NCBI GenBank assembly: GCA_963677785.2 | Contig: CAXXDH010000002.1 | Span: 558,001-622,000 of the forward strand | Direction of reading: 5' to 3' | Length of the DNA stretch: 64,000 bases | Origin: G963665495 sp963677785 | Lineage (GTDB): Bacteria; Desulfobacterota; Desulfovibrionia; Desulfovibrionales; Desulfovibrionaceae | Part shown: positions 25,811 to 35,002 of the stretch, piece by piece | Numbering within the stretch: the first letter of the stretch is position 1 | How the letters are laid out: every line of letters starts with the position of its first letter | Program-made: the position numbers and the translations under genes | The notes under the pieces: generated by a model | What the model was told of the DNA's origin: nothing | What the model saw: only the letters and a program-made list of their open reading frames with translations | Database searches by the model: none

Positions 25811-26902
25811 TTATAACACGCGGCGTAATCTGGGATTTTGAAGAAAGCGGCGGCCGTTTTTGGCAATGTCCTGACCATCCACACGCACCACGTCTGCCGT
25901 GACCATGCGCGAGGGGAACAATCCGCCGATGCCCAGGCTTTCAAACAGCCTGCCGTCCTTTTTTTCCGCTTCGACGAATGTCCGGAGCTTGTCGGTATCG
26001 CCGAAACCGCTGGACAGGACAATGTTTACGGATTGATGTCCCGCGGCATCCAAAGCATCGCGCATGGCGCGAACCGCACTAACGGTGACGCCCTTGCCCG
26101 CATGAAATTTGGGTCCCTGGGCAAGGCCGCCCTGGGCGAGGTTTTCACCGGCCGTGTCGATTCTGACGCCCCACAGGTTTTTGCCAATGGCTTCGGCTGT
26201 AGCTAGGGTGTCGTCCACTTCGCGGTTGAAGGTGTCAACAAGCGCCACACGCGCCACCGCCTGGTCGATGTGCTTGTCAAAAGCCAGGGTGGTCTGCGCG
26301 GTGGCTGTGTCCTTGCCCTGCAACTGGGCGAAAATGATGATCAACGCGTGCGGTATGGTGCCCACGCCTTTATCCTGCCCGGCAGCCTGTGCGCCGATGT
26401 CCGTGGCGCAAGAATCAAATCCGCCCTCCATGGCCGCCTTGGAAATTTCCGCATCGCGGCTCCAGTGCCAATGGCGCGCGCCGAAATACATGATGGTTTT
26501 GTCCGGAGCCAGTTCGCGGACTTTTTCCGCCTGGCGGCGGACGGATTCCAGATGCAGATCGATGTTGTCGTTCGCCCGGGTGGTACGGCAGGCGATCACC
26601 CCGAGATACATGGTCTCCAGTTCGATAATGCTTTGGGCCGGTCCCTCTATCTGCATGATCGGTTCGAGTGAAGCGTATTCCGCGCCTTCTTCAAGGGCGT
26701 CTACCCGGACGTCCGCGTTGCCGGCGTAGTTTTTGATGATTTCAACGGCTTCATTGACGCCGTAGAGGCGGCCGGGCCCCTGGCGGATGAACAGTTGCAT
26801 GCAGATACGCGGGTTGAAATGCTCACCCTCGAGAATTTGCCGCGACCGAGTGAAATATTTATCCGTATAGGGGAGGTGGCTCGATGGTAAGGAAGTATTC
26901 AT
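25811..26902 (-). CDS. pncB: Nicotinate phosphoribosyltransferase
   Basis: 363 residues. Type II phosphoribosyltransferase barrel features include FGARHWHWSRDAEISKAAM and FDSCATDIGAQ in the nicotinate/PRPP site, with LVDTFNREVDDTL and IVLSSGFGDTDKL near the phosphate site. It makes NAMN from nicotinate and PRPP in NAD salvage. It is somewhat shorter than E. coli PncB and resembles the shorter archaeal/clostridial form. ATG 26902 is three bases after the cysE stop, so the genes are tightly coupled. Confidence 0.9.
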   Translation of the reverse strand: MNTSLPSSHLPYTDKYFTRSRQILEGEHFNPRICMQLFIRQGPGRLYGVNEAVEIIKNYAGNADVRVDALEEGAEYASLEPIMQIEGPAQSIIELETMYLGVIACRTTRANDNIDLHLESVRRQAEKVRELAPDKTIMYFGARHWHWSRDAEISKAAMEGGFDSCATDIGAQAAGQDKGVGTIPHALIIIFAQLQGKDTATAQTTLAFDKHIDQAVARVALVDTFNREVDDTLATAEAIGKNLWGVRIDTAGENLAQGGLAQGPKFHAGKGVTVSAVRAMRDALDAAGHQSVNIVLSSGFGDTDKLRTFVEAEKKDGRLFESLGIGGLFPSRMVTADVVRVDGQDIAKNGRRFLQNPRLRRVL

Positions 26903-26905
26903 GAA

Positions 26906-27844
26906 TTAAATTCCTGCTCCGTTGGCAAATGTCATTTGTTCTACCGGCCGCTGCAGGATACGCGCTCCTGCTTGCACATCGCGGGTCAGCCAGACATTAC
27001 CGCCGATGACAGCACCTTTTCCAATGGTGACGCGACCAAGTATGGTGGCGCCAGAATAGATGATGACGTTGTCTTCCACAATAGGGTGGCGGGGGATTCC
27101 TTTAATTGGATTGCCGTCTTCGTCTCGGGGGAAGCTTTTTGCTCCCAGGGTGACACCCTGGTACAGTCGGACATGCGTGCCGATGATGCAGGTTTCTCCT
27201 ACAACAGTGCCGGTTCCATGGTCGATAAAGAAGTGTTCTCCGATACGCGCTCCGGGATGAATATCAATTCCTGTGCGTGAGTGAGCCATTTCTCCTATAA
27301 TACGGGGTATCAATTGGACATCAAGTTTATGCAGCTCGTGGGCGATGCGGTGGTTGGTCATGGCCACGATGGAAGGGTAGCAGAAAATCGTTTCATCCGG
27401 AGAGACCGAAGCCGGGTCACCCACATAGGCGGCTTCCACATCCGTGGCCAGCAGGCGTCGGATTTCGGGCAGCCGTTTCAAAAAAGCCATGGTTTTTCTT
27501 CGGCCCTTTTCTTCGCATTCCGTGCAGTTGTGTTTGTCTTCCGGCTTGCACGTAAAGCAGGTGCCCCGGATGATCTGTTCGGTCAGCAGCCTGGCCACGG
27601 CATCCAGATGCGAGCCCACATGGTAGCGCATGGTCCGCGGCGAAATGTCCGGCTTGCCGAAATAGCCGGGGAACAACACGTCGCGCAACCGTTCCACCAC
27701 CTCCGAGAGTTTGGCCAGCGAAGGCATGGGCACCTGGTGCCAGTGCTGATGGTAGACCTGCTCGTAGGAGGCGGATTGGCTCAAGGCTTCTGTGGTTTCC
27801 TGCAGGGCTTCGCCCATGGGGTCGTCGTTGGGATATGCAGACAT
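26906..27844 (-). CDS. cysE: Serine O-acetyltransferase (EpsC type) with a cysteine-rich insert
   Basis: 312 residues. The C-terminal left-handed beta helix (HSRTGIDIHPGARIGEHFFIDHGTG, LYQGVTLGAKSFPRD) is typical of serine acetyltransferase and makes O-acetylserine for CysK. The N-terminal helical domain carries Cys96-x2-Cys99-x7-Cys107-x2-Cys110 (TCFTCKPEDKHNCTEC), a possible metal or disulfide site. The start is ATG 27844, with AAGGAGGTG upstream; the longer open frame to 28075 lies inside cysK. It is ten bases downstream of cysK. Confidence 0.92.
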   Translation of the reverse strand: MSAYPNDDPMGEALQETTEALSQSASYEQVYHQHWHQVPMPSLAKLSEVVERLRDVLFPGYFGKPDISPRTMRYHVGSHLDAVARLLTEQIIRGTCFTCKPEDKHNCTECEEKGRRKTMAFLKRLPEIRRLLATDVEAAYVGDPASVSPDETIFCYPSIVAMTNHRIAHELHKLDVQLIPRIIGEMAHSRTGIDIHPGARIGEHFFIDHGTGTVVGETCIIGTHVRLYQGVTLGAKSFPRDEDGNPIKGIPRHPIVEDNVIIYSGATILGRVTIGKGAVIGGNVWLTRDVQAGARILQRPVEQMTFANGAGI

Positions 27845-27854
27845 GCGCACCTCC

Positions 27855-28784
27855 TTACTGATCGCCGCGTTTGAACAAGGGCGTGGAAAGATAGCGCTCG
27901 CCCGTATCGCAGGCAATGAACACGATGAGCTTTCCGGCGTTTTCCGGTCTTGAGCCGATGGAAATGGCTGCGTGGGCCGCGGCTCCGGCTGAAATGCCGC
28001 ATAAAATGCCGTCCTGCTGGAGCAGATTGCGCGCGGTGTCGACCGCGTCGGCAGTCTCCACGGGAAACACTTCATCGATCAACGAGCTGTCCAGCACCTG
28101 CGGCACAAAGCCCGCACCTATGCCCTGGATGCCGTGCGCTCCCGGATTGCCCCCCGAAAGCACCGGTGAGGTCGCCGGTTCGACAGCCACAATGCGTACG
28201 CCGGTTTTGCGTTCGCGCAGCACCTGGGCCACGCCCGTGAGCGTGCCGCCCGTGCCCACTCCGGCCACGAAGATATCCACCCGGCCGTCCGTATCTTTCC
28301 AGATCTCTTCAGCCGTGGTCAAACGGTGAATCTCCGGATTGGCAGGATTTTCAAACTGCTGCGGCATGAAGGCCCCGCGTTCGGCAACCAGTTCCCCGGC
28401 CTTTTTGATGGCTCCGGCCATGCCCTCGCTGGCAGGCGTCAGAACCAGTTCCGCGCCGAACCCTTGCAGCAGTGAGCGGCGCTCCAGGCTCATGGATTCG
28501 GGCATGGTCAGCAGCAGCTTGTAGCCCCGTACCGCGCACATGAACGCCAGGCCGATGCCCGTGTTGCCGCTGGTTGGCTCCACGATCAGCGCGCCAGGTG
28601 CGAGCTGGCCGCTTTCCTCGGCGCGGCGGATCATGTTGCAGCCGATACGGTCTTTCACCGAACCGCAGGGATTGTAATATTCGAGTTTTGCCGCAACCTT
28701 GGCCACGCTGCCGGCGGCGGTCCGGTTTACGTAAACCAACGGCGTGCCGCCGACCAGTTCGCTCATGTCCTTGGCGATGTTCAT
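27855..28784 (-). CDS. cysK: Cysteine synthase (O-acetylserine sulfhydrylase)
   Basis: 309 residues. The PLP lysine lies in GSVKDRIG (about residue 43), the substrate loop is PTSGNTGIGLA, and the phosphate-binding loop is GVGTGGTLTG. The C-terminal region has GISAGAAAHA. It joins O-acetylserine and sulfide to give cysteine, a direct assimilation route in a sulfide-producing organism. The start is ATG 28784, with GAGGTGA upstream. It is the first gene of cysK-cysE-pncB-pncA and is preceded by a leader with a terminator-like hairpin. Confidence 0.94.
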   Translation of the reverse strand: MNIAKDMSELVGGTPLVYVNRTAAGSVAKVAAKLEYYNPCGSVKDRIGCNMIRRAEESGQLAPGALIVEPTSGNTGIGLAFMCAVRGYKLLLTMPESMSLERRSLLQGFGAELVLTPASEGMAGAIKKAGELVAERGAFMPQQFENPANPEIHRLTTAEEIWKDTDGRVDIFVAGVGTGGTLTGVAQVLRERKTGVRIVAVEPATSPVLSGGNPGAHGIQGIGAGFVPQVLDSSLIDEVFPVETADAVDTARNLLQQDGILCGISAGAAAHAAISIGSRPENAGKLIVFIACDTGERYLSTPLFKRGDQ

Positions 28785-28797
28785 TGTCACCTCGCTG

Positions 28798-28839
28798 TTA
28801 TGGGCAGTATCGGAAAAAGCAGGCAACAGCCTGCAACAT
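28798..28839 (-). promoter_or_regulatory. Candidate cysteine leader peptide and attenuator before cysK
   Basis: On the minus strand a 13-codon frame MLQAVACFFRYCP ends 13 nt before the cysK start. It overlaps the perfect hairpin GCAGGC-TGTT-GCCTGC followed by TTTTT (28814-28834). A competing pairing of upstream AGGCAA (about 28882) with TTGCCT in the hairpin's 3' arm is possible. The layout resembles attenuation. The ribosome site is weak and chance cannot be excluded. Confidence 0.4.
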
Positions 28840-29323
28840 CCTATCGACTCTTCTGCCGCGTACGAATGTCAGAGTAATTGCCTTGGTCTTACAACAAAAA
28901 AAGAAAAATCGGGAGCTCTCAGGTCGGTCATAGAGGAGAGTAGCGGTAATTTGTCCGTTCCCATTCGAGTTCCGTATATTTCATTTTAAAATGGTATGGA
29001 TAACAGTATGTCCCCCTTGGTGATTGTCCAGGTCCCCCGGCCTGTTTTTCCCCAACGGATGCCCCTAGGGCGTGGTGAGAGGAGCAAGAACGCCATTTCT
29101 GGAGCAAAAAAATTACTGATGTCTTGGCAGGATGCATATTTTTTAAAAAAAGATGGCTGCGTGTTGATGTTTTGACATATTATATTGGTATTGATTTACA
29201 TGGGAGTGTTGCATTGTACGGTTATTGCTTGGCCCAGATGCGTTGACTGATTGTCATGCCTCTGGGCGTTTTCTGGTAGTCATAAGGGGAATTTTTCAGT
29301 TAGCAGTGCAGGAGGACAACAAG
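28840..29323. other. Divergent intergenic region, cysK/chemoreceptor
   Basis: No gene found. It should hold the promoters of both divergent units. TTGACA at 29172-29177 is the best -35 candidate for the chemoreceptor, but no good -10 follows at the right distance. No known riboswitch was recognised. Confidence 0.4.
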
Positions 29324-31477
29324 ATGTGGTTTAAGAATTGGAGTCTGCGGAAGAAGATAGTATTGCCTACCTCGATAATAGTTATAGTGGTTCTCGTGGT
29401 TAGCATTGTGTTGATGACCCAACGGGCGCAACAGCTGGCTTTGGAACAAGCTACAGAAATTGCCGATGGACAGGCCCTGTTATACAGCCAGAATATCAGG
29501 ACCTCGCTGAATGCGGCAATGGCCGTGAGCAGAACACTGCAATCCGTGTTCAACGAGGCCTTGCGGGCCGAGCCGGTTCCCAGGCGCGAGTATTTTGCCG
29601 CAATGCTGAAAAACGTGCTTGAAAAACATCCCGAACTTTCCGGATCCTGGATTGCCTGCCTGCCAGGCGCCTTTGACGATCGCGAAGAGGAATACCGGCC
29701 CGTATGGAACGGAACCATGCGCGTCTACCATTATCGCGACGGAGCAAAGATAGACACGGCTTATGAGGGAGTGGAAAAGATGCGTGGGGAAGACTGGTTT
29801 GATATTCCCATGGCCGGAACAGGGGAGACCATTTCCAAGCCCTATCCCTGGGAGGTCGATGGGAAAACAAACTGGCTGGACTCCACTGGGTTTCCTGTAC
29901 AGAAAAACGGCAAAAACATCGGCGTGGTGGGGGTCGATTTCTACCTGACGGATCTGCAGAACATGGTGAAAAAAATTCATCCGTTCGGGGTAGGGTACGG
30001 ACTGCTCGCTGGAAATGACGGAACCATAATCGCTCACCCGGACGATGCGCTCTTGGGTAAAAATTTGGGAGATCTTGTGGATGCCGCTCACCGGCAGGCC
30101 TATCTGCAGGCTGTCGCGAACGGGACCCCTTATTCCTTTTCAGCTGCGTTCAACAATTCCGGCCAGCAGGAATACATCACCGCCATGCCCATCAGCATCG
30201 GCAACGCGTCCACCCCCTGGAGCCTTTCCGTGGTGATTCCCCTGGCAGCAGTTGAAAAACAGGCGCATGCCGTGGCCAATACGGGCATGGTTATCGCTGC
30301 AGTGGCCATTGTCGTGCTGCTCGTACTGTTGTTTTTTCTGGCGCGAGTCATAACCAGACCCGTATTGCAGACCGCGCAATACACAAAAGCCGTCGCCGAT
30401 GGAGAGTTGGACGCTCCATTGGACATTGCGCAGAAGGATGAGATCGGTCTGATGGCGGATTCACTGAAGATCATGGTGGCCAAGCTCAAGGAAACCATCC
30501 TGCAGGCGGAAAGAAAGACGCGCGAGGCAGAGGAGGAATCCGGTAAAGCCTCTCAGGCCATGAACGAGGCGGAGAATGCGCGCCGTGGAGCAGTGTCCGC
30601 AAGAAGCGCGGGACTTTTGCATGCGGCCGAACGCGTCGCCGATGTGCTGGAGCGGGTGGTTTCCGCGTCCACGCAGATGCTTCGCCAGTCCGAGGAATTG
30701 CTGCAGAGTACGGAAGAACAAAGCGAGCGTATCACTTCCACGGCCACGGCCATGGAGGAGATGAATACGACGGTTCTGGAGATCGCGCGCAATGCCGGAG
30801 ATGCCTCATCCGCCGGAATGGAAACCCAGAACACGGCTGAGCAGGGGGCTACCGTGGTGGACAAGTCCAAAGACGCCATGAACTCCACAATGAGCGAGGT
30901 CGGCAAACTCGACGAAAACATGCGCAGGCTTGACGAACAGGCCCAGGGCATCGGAGCGATTATCGGCGTGATCAACGATATCGCGGACCAGACCAACCTC
31001 CTGGCTTTGAACGCAGCCATTGAAGCCGCCCGGGCCGGAGAAGCCGGACGCGGGTTCGCCGTGGTCGCCGATGAAGTGCGTAAACTCGCTGAGAATACCA
31101 TGCAGGCCACCAAAGAGGTATCCTCTTCCATCGGGGCCATACAACAAGTGGCCGAAGACAATATCGGCGCGGTGGAAACGGTTTTGAAGCACATCAGCCA
31201 GGCCGGAGAATTGTCCCAGCAGTCCGGCGAGATGCTGCGCGCCATTGTCGGCAGCGCCGAACACAGCGCCAGCCAGATAGCGGGTATCGCCACTGCCGCG
31301 GAGGAGCAGTCCGCCACTTCCGAGGAGATCAACAACGCCATCGAACGGATCAGCATGATCACCAACCAGACGGCGGACAGCGCCCGCGAATTCTCAAGCG
31401 CCCTGCATTCGCTGGAAGAACAGATAGGCGTATTGAACGCGATAGTCGATGAACTCCGCAAAGAGGGCCATGCATAG
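29324..31477 (+). CDS. Methyl-accepting chemotaxis protein with periplasmic Cache sensor
   Basis: 717 residues. TM1 is about 12-31, a double-Cache periplasmic domain about 35-310 (WNGTMRVYHYRDG, GVVGVDFYLTDLQNMV), TM2 about 320-340, HAMP about 341-395, and a long signalling coiled coil. The highly conserved tip is DIADQTNLLALNAAIEAARAGE. It transmits ligand occupancy to CheA/CheW. The start is ATG 29324, with GGAGG upstream. Cache domains commonly bind amino acids or organic acids; the ligand is unknown. It is a single-gene unit. Confidence 0.93.
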   Translation: MWFKNWSLRKKIVLPTSIIVIVVLVVSIVLMTQRAQQLALEQATEIADGQALLYSQNIRTSLNAAMAVSRTLQSVFNEALRAEPVPRREYFAAMLKNVLEKHPELSGSWIACLPGAFDDREEEYRPVWNGTMRVYHYRDGAKIDTAYEGVEKMRGEDWFDIPMAGTGETISKPYPWEVDGKTNWLDSTGFPVQKNGKNIGVVGVDFYLTDLQNMVKKIHPFGVGYGLLAGNDGTIIAHPDDALLGKNLGDLVDAAHRQAYLQAVANGTPYSFSAAFNNSGQQEYITAMPISIGNASTPWSLSVVIPLAAVEKQAHAVANTGMVIAAVAIVVLLVLLFFLARVITRPVLQTAQYTKAVADGELDAPLDIAQKDEIGLMADSLKIMVAKLKETILQAERKTREAEEESGKASQAMNEAENARRGAVSARSAGLLHAAERVADVLERVVSASTQMLRQSEELLQSTEEQSERITSTATAMEEMNTTVLEIARNAGDASSAGMETQNTAEQGATVVDKSKDAMNSTMSEVGKLDENMRRLDEQAQGIGAIIGVINDIADQTNLLALNAAIEAARAGEAGRGFAVVADEVRKLAENTMQATKEVSSSIGAIQQVAEDNIGAVETVLKHISQAGELSQQSGEMLRAIVGSAEHSASQIAGIATAAEEQSATSEEINNAIERISMITNQTADSAREFSSALHSLEEQIGVLNAIVDELRKEGHA

Positions 31478-31504
31478 AGGCGAGTTCTTACGGCGGTGAA
31501 AAAT

Positions 31505-31558
31505 CAAAAATATGCCGTGCAGCCACACAAGCTGCACGGCATTTTCAATTTTTTTTGC
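31505..31558. terminator. Bidirectional terminator, chemoreceptor and nifS
   Basis: A perfect 10-bp stem GCCGTGCAGC (31514-31523) / GCTGCACGGC (31531-31540) with a 7-nt loop has T-rich runs on both strands. It lies immediately beyond the nifS stop and 36 nt past the chemoreceptor stop. Confidence 0.85.
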
Positions 31559-32729
31559 AGGAAATGCTTTCTTCGGGTTTGAAGGGCGAAATGGCCCGCA
31601 ACCGTTCGATGAGCGGCGGCATGACCCGGAGCACTTCGTCCACCTCGGCCTCGGTGTTGAAACGGCTGAGGCTGTAGCGGATGGAGCCGTGGGCGAACGT
31701 AAAGGGGACGCCCATGGCCCGGAGCACGTGCGAGGGTTCCAGACTGCCCGACGTGCAGGCCGAACCTGAGCTGGCGCAAATGCCGTGTTCGTTGAGCAGC
31801 AGCAGAATGGCTTCGCCTTCCACGTACTTGTAGGCAATGCTCGAGGTGTTGGGCAAACGGAAGGACGAATCGCCGTTGAGGCGGCTGTCAGGGATGGTTT
31901 GCAATAAGGTGTTTTCCAACCTGTCCCGCATGGCGGCCACTCGGGTTCGTTCCTCATTCAGATTGGCGTGGGCCAGTTCGCAGGACTTGCCCAGGCCGAT
32001 GATCCCGGCGGTGTTTTCCGTGCCTGCCCGGCGTCCGCGTTCCTGGTGGCCTCCCATCAGGAACGGCTTGAAACGCGTGCCCTTGCGTACGATGAGTGCG
32101 CCCACGCCTTTGGGACCGTGGATTTTATGCCCCGACAGGGTCAGCATGTCCACGGGCGTATCTTGCAGCGAGACAGGCACCTTGCCCACGGCCTGGACCG
32201 CGTCCGTATGCATGAGAACGCCGCGTTCCCTGGCGGTGGCCGCGATTTTGTCGATGGGGAAAAGCACGCCGGTTTCGTTGTTGGCCCACATCACGCTGAG
32301 CAGGGCCGTGTCCCTGTTCAGGCTGTCCGCAAGTTCGTCCAGATCCAGATTTCCATAGGCATCCACCGGCAGGAGCGTGACATCGTAGCCCGTATCGCCC
32401 AGATGAGTGGCCAGGCTCAGTACGGCCGGATGCTCCACGCGAGTGGTGACCATGTGCCGCTTTTGCGGCTGGGTGGCCAGGGCGGAGCGGATGGCCGCGT
32501 TGTCTCCTTCGGAGCCGCAGGAGGTAAAGATGACCTCTTGCGGATGGCAGCCCACCAGCTGGGCCACCTGCTGCCTGGCGGTGTCGATTTTTGCGCCGAT
32601 TTTGCCGCCGAAGGTGTGCATGCTGGACGGGTTGCCGTAGTTATCGGAAAAATAGGGCAGCATTTCCTCCAGCACTCGGGGATCAACCCGGGTGGTGGCG
32701 TTGTTGTCGAAGTATTTGATGTCGTTCAT
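31545..32729 (-). CDS. nifS: Cysteine desulfurase (NifS type)
   Basis: 394 residues. The PLP lysine is Lys202 (LSGHKIHGPKG), and the catalytic persulfide cysteine is Cys325 in the flexible loop SSGSACTSG. It provides sulfur from cysteine to the NifU scaffold for Fe-S cluster assembly. ATG 32729 overlaps the nifU stop by four bases (ATGA), so the partners are translated together. No nitrogenase gene is in the window; in sulfate reducers this pair is often the general cluster machinery. Confidence 0.95.
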   Translation of the reverse strand: MNDIKYFDNNATTRVDPRVLEEMLPYFSDNYGNPSSMHTFGGKIGAKIDTARQQVAQLVGCHPQEVIFTSCGSEGDNAAIRSALATQPQKRHMVTTRVEHPAVLSLATHLGDTGYDVTLLPVDAYGNLDLDELADSLNRDTALLSVMWANNETGVLFPIDKIAATARERGVLMHTDAVQAVGKVPVSLQDTPVDMLTLSGHKIHGPKGVGALIVRKGTRFKPFLMGGHQERGRRAGTENTAGIIGLGKSCELAHANLNEERTRVAAMRDRLENTLLQTIPDSRLNGDSSFRLPNTSSIAYKYVEGEAILLLLNEHGICASSGSACTSGSLEPSHVLRAMGVPFTFAHGSIRYSLSRFNTEAEVDEVLRVMPPLIERLRAISPFKPEESISCKKN

Positions 32730-33592
32730 TGCCGTACCTCCTGCCGCACTTCCCTGACCACGATATCAGGGTCGACCTGTTCGCGCAGTCTTTTTTCCAC
32801 AAAGTCCTTGAGCGTCAGCTGTGACATGGCGCAGGCCGTGCAGGCCCCGCGCAGGGCCACCTGGACGTCCGTGCCAGCGATGTCCACCAGTTCGATGTCG
32901 CCGCCGTCCTTGCGCAGGCTGGGCCGGATGTCCTCTTCTATGACGGTCAGGACCCGCTGCATCCGTTGCACGTTGGTCAATTTACTGGGCTGAGGGGCCT
33001 CGTGCCGCCGTGCGGTTTCGCCCCTGGCTTCGGCGATGATTTCCTCGATCCAGGTATGGCATTCGCCGCAACCGCCCCCGGCCTTGGTGTAATTGGTCAC
33101 TTCCTCGACCGTGCTGAGGTTGTTTTCCAGCACCGCACGGCGGATCTGATTGTCCGTGACGCCGAAGCATTGGCAAACAAGTTTGCCGTCCAGGTCTTCC
33201 GGGTGCTGGTGAACGGGAATTTCCTGGCCGCGAAAATTTTTTACGGCAGCTTCCAGGGCTTCCTGTCCCATGACCGAGCAATGCATTTTTTCTTTCGGCA
33301 ATCCGCCCAGAAAAGCGGCGATTTCTTTGTTGGTCACCTTGAGGGCCTCATCAAGCGTCTTGCCCTTGATCAGTTCGGTCAGAGCCGAACTGGAGGCAAT
33401 GGCGCTGGCGCAGCCAAAGGTCTGAAACCTGGCATCCTCAATTCGTTCGTTTGCATCGACCTTGAGAAACAGTTTCAGGGCGTCTCCGCAGGCCAGGCTT
33501 CCGACCTCGCCCACAGCGTCCGCATTTTCTATTTCACCGACATTTTTCGGATTCAGAAAATATTCCCGAACTTTATCCGTATAATCCCACAT
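32726..33592 (-). CDS. nifU: Three-domain NifU Fe-S scaffold protein
   Basis: 288 residues. The N-terminal IscU-like domain has Cys35, Cys61 and Cys105 with Asp37. The central BFD-like [2Fe-2S] domain has Cys140, Cys142, Cys175 and Cys178. The C-terminal Nfu domain has Cys251-x2-Cys254. All cluster ligands are present. The start is ATG 33592, with AAAGGAGG upstream; the open extension to 33679 is not translated in this view. It is the first gene of nifU-nifS, with a good promoter upstream. Confidence 0.95.
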   Translation of the reverse strand: MWDYTDKVREYFLNPKNVGEIENADAVGEVGSLACGDALKLFLKVDANERIEDARFQTFGCASAIASSSALTELIKGKTLDEALKVTNKEIAAFLGGLPKEKMHCSVMGQEALEAAVKNFRGQEIPVHQHPEDLDGKLVCQCFGVTDNQIRRAVLENNLSTVEEVTNYTKAGGGCGECHTWIEEIIAEARGETARRHEAPQPSKLTNVQRMQRVLTVIEEDIRPSLRKDGGDIELVDIAGTDVQVALRGACTACAMSQLTLKDFVEKRLREQVDPDIVVREVRQEVRQ

Positions 33593-33650
33593 ATGCGCCT
33601 CCTTTACCGACAGGCTCATCGTAATTGCAGTATTTTTTCCAGTTGCAGGA

Positions 33651-33679
33651 AAGATAGGCACTGAAATCCGGGTTGGCAA
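33651..33679 (-). promoter_or_regulatory. Predicted sigma70 promoter of nifU-nifS
   Basis: On the minus strand TTGCCA (33674-33679) and TATCTT (33651-33656) are 17 nt apart, placing the start about 50 nt before the nifU ATG. The rest of the 33593-33976 intergenic region shows no gene. Confidence 0.55.
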
Positions 33680-33976
33680 TCCCTACTATTTTAGAATGAA
33701 ATTTTTGGTATCACTTCACGTGGAGGGGTATTCCGGAAAAAGCTATTTTTGACACGAGTTTAAAAAAAAACGTGACAATTCTGTCGTCTCTTGCACTGAC
33801 CATTGCATGGAGCTACTAGGAAAAAAGCAAAAACCTCGAAAAGGGTGTTTGCCGCTCTGTAACAAGCCCTTGCCGTACTTTTTGATAAACACGTCGTGAT
33901 GCCGTCTTTCATGCCCCAGCCGTCAAATCCTATTCCGGCACACGTACGACATAGCAGCAGTACATGGAGAATCGCC

Positions 33977-34978
33977 ATGACGCGTCATACTTCTATCAGC
34001 CGCAGAGAGTTCATGGTTCTGGGAGCCCAGGCCGTAGCTTTGCTTCCCTTTGTCACAACGGGCACGGCCCGTGCGGAGTCCGTCGCAAAGCTCGTGTTCG
34101 CGGGACCTCCGGCGCCCTTGAGCATTCCTCTGGCCCGTCTGGCCAAACAGCCCGGGATGGCCGCGAAAGTGCCCGACATTGCCATGCAGATCTGGCGTAC
34201 GCCGGATATCATGCGTTCGCGCATGCTTTCGGGCGAGATCAGCGTAACCGCAGCGCCGGTCAACGCCGCGGCCATTCTCTACAACAAAGGCATTTCCGTA
34301 CGGCTGATGGACGTCAACAACGGCGGCATTTTGAGCATTCTCACGCGGGACCCGGCCATCAAGAAATTCACGGACCTCAAAGGCAAAAAGCTTCTGCTGT
34401 TTTTCCGAGGGGATATCCCGGAGATGATCGTCCGGTTTCTGTCCGCAAAGCAGGGCCTCAATCCGGACACGGACATGGAGCTGTCGTTTGTGGATTCGCC
34501 CTTTGAGGCCTTGCAGATGCTCTTGTCCAAACGCGCCGACACGGTGCTGCTTTCCGAACCAGCGGCCACCGCGGCCGTACTCAAAGGCAAGCAGAACGGC
34601 ATGGAGTTCGGGCGGATCATTCTGCAGGACGTCTGGACGGAGGTCACCGGCAGCACCCTGCCGTTGCCCCTGGGCGGCACCATGTGCCAGGCGTTTCTGG
34701 CGGACGAACATCCGGAGCTTGTCACCTTCATGCAAACGGGCATAATGGAAGCCGTACGCTGGATAAACGGACATCCGGCCGAAGCTGCGCAGGAATTCGG
34801 CGAGCTGTTCAAACTCAAGGCCCCGGTGTTGCAAAAGTCCTTGGAGCAGTTTCCCATCAGTTTCACTCCTGCCAGAGAAGCCAAAAAGGACCTGGAATTT
34901 TATTTCTCTGTGCTGATGGAAATGTCCCCCAAACTGATTGGGGGCAAGCTGCCGGATGATGGTTTTTATTTTGGATAA
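33977..34978 (+). CDS. ABC-transporter substrate-binding protein (SsuA/NMT1-like), Tat-type signal
   Basis: 333 residues. The N-terminus TSISRREFMVLGAQAVALL has twin arginines (Arg9-Arg10) followed by a hydrophobic segment ending near TARA, a probable Tat signal. The mature part resembles the SsuA/TauA/NMT1 type of binding protein (LSEPAATAAVLKGK, VDSPFEALQMLLS). The start is ATG 33977, with GGAG upstream. It precedes a permease and an ATPase of the same transporter type. The substrate (sulfonate, nitrate or pyrimidine-like in known relatives, or a metal complex) is not determined. Confidence 0.82.
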   Translation: MTRHTSISRREFMVLGAQAVALLPFVTTGTARAESVAKLVFAGPPAPLSIPLARLAKQPGMAAKVPDIAMQIWRTPDIMRSRMLSGEISVTAAPVNAAAILYNKGISVRLMDVNNGGILSILTRDPAIKKFTDLKGKKLLLFFRGDIPEMIVRFLSAKQGLNPDTDMELSFVDSPFEALQMLLSKRADTVLLSEPAATAAVLKGKQNGMEFGRIILQDVWTEVTGSTLPLPLGGTMCQAFLADEHPELVTFMQTGIMEAVRWINGHPAEAAQEFGELFKLKAPVLQKSLEQFPISFTPAREAKKDLEFYFSVLMEMSPKLIGGKLPDDGFYFG

Positions 34979-35002
34979 CCGAAGCCATACGGGCGATTGG
35001 TC

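Noticed and set aside
31545..33592. Nitrogen-fixation region suggested by nifU and nifS
   Set aside because: No nifHDK or nif regulator is in the window; this gene pair commonly serves general Fe-S assembly in sulfate reducers.
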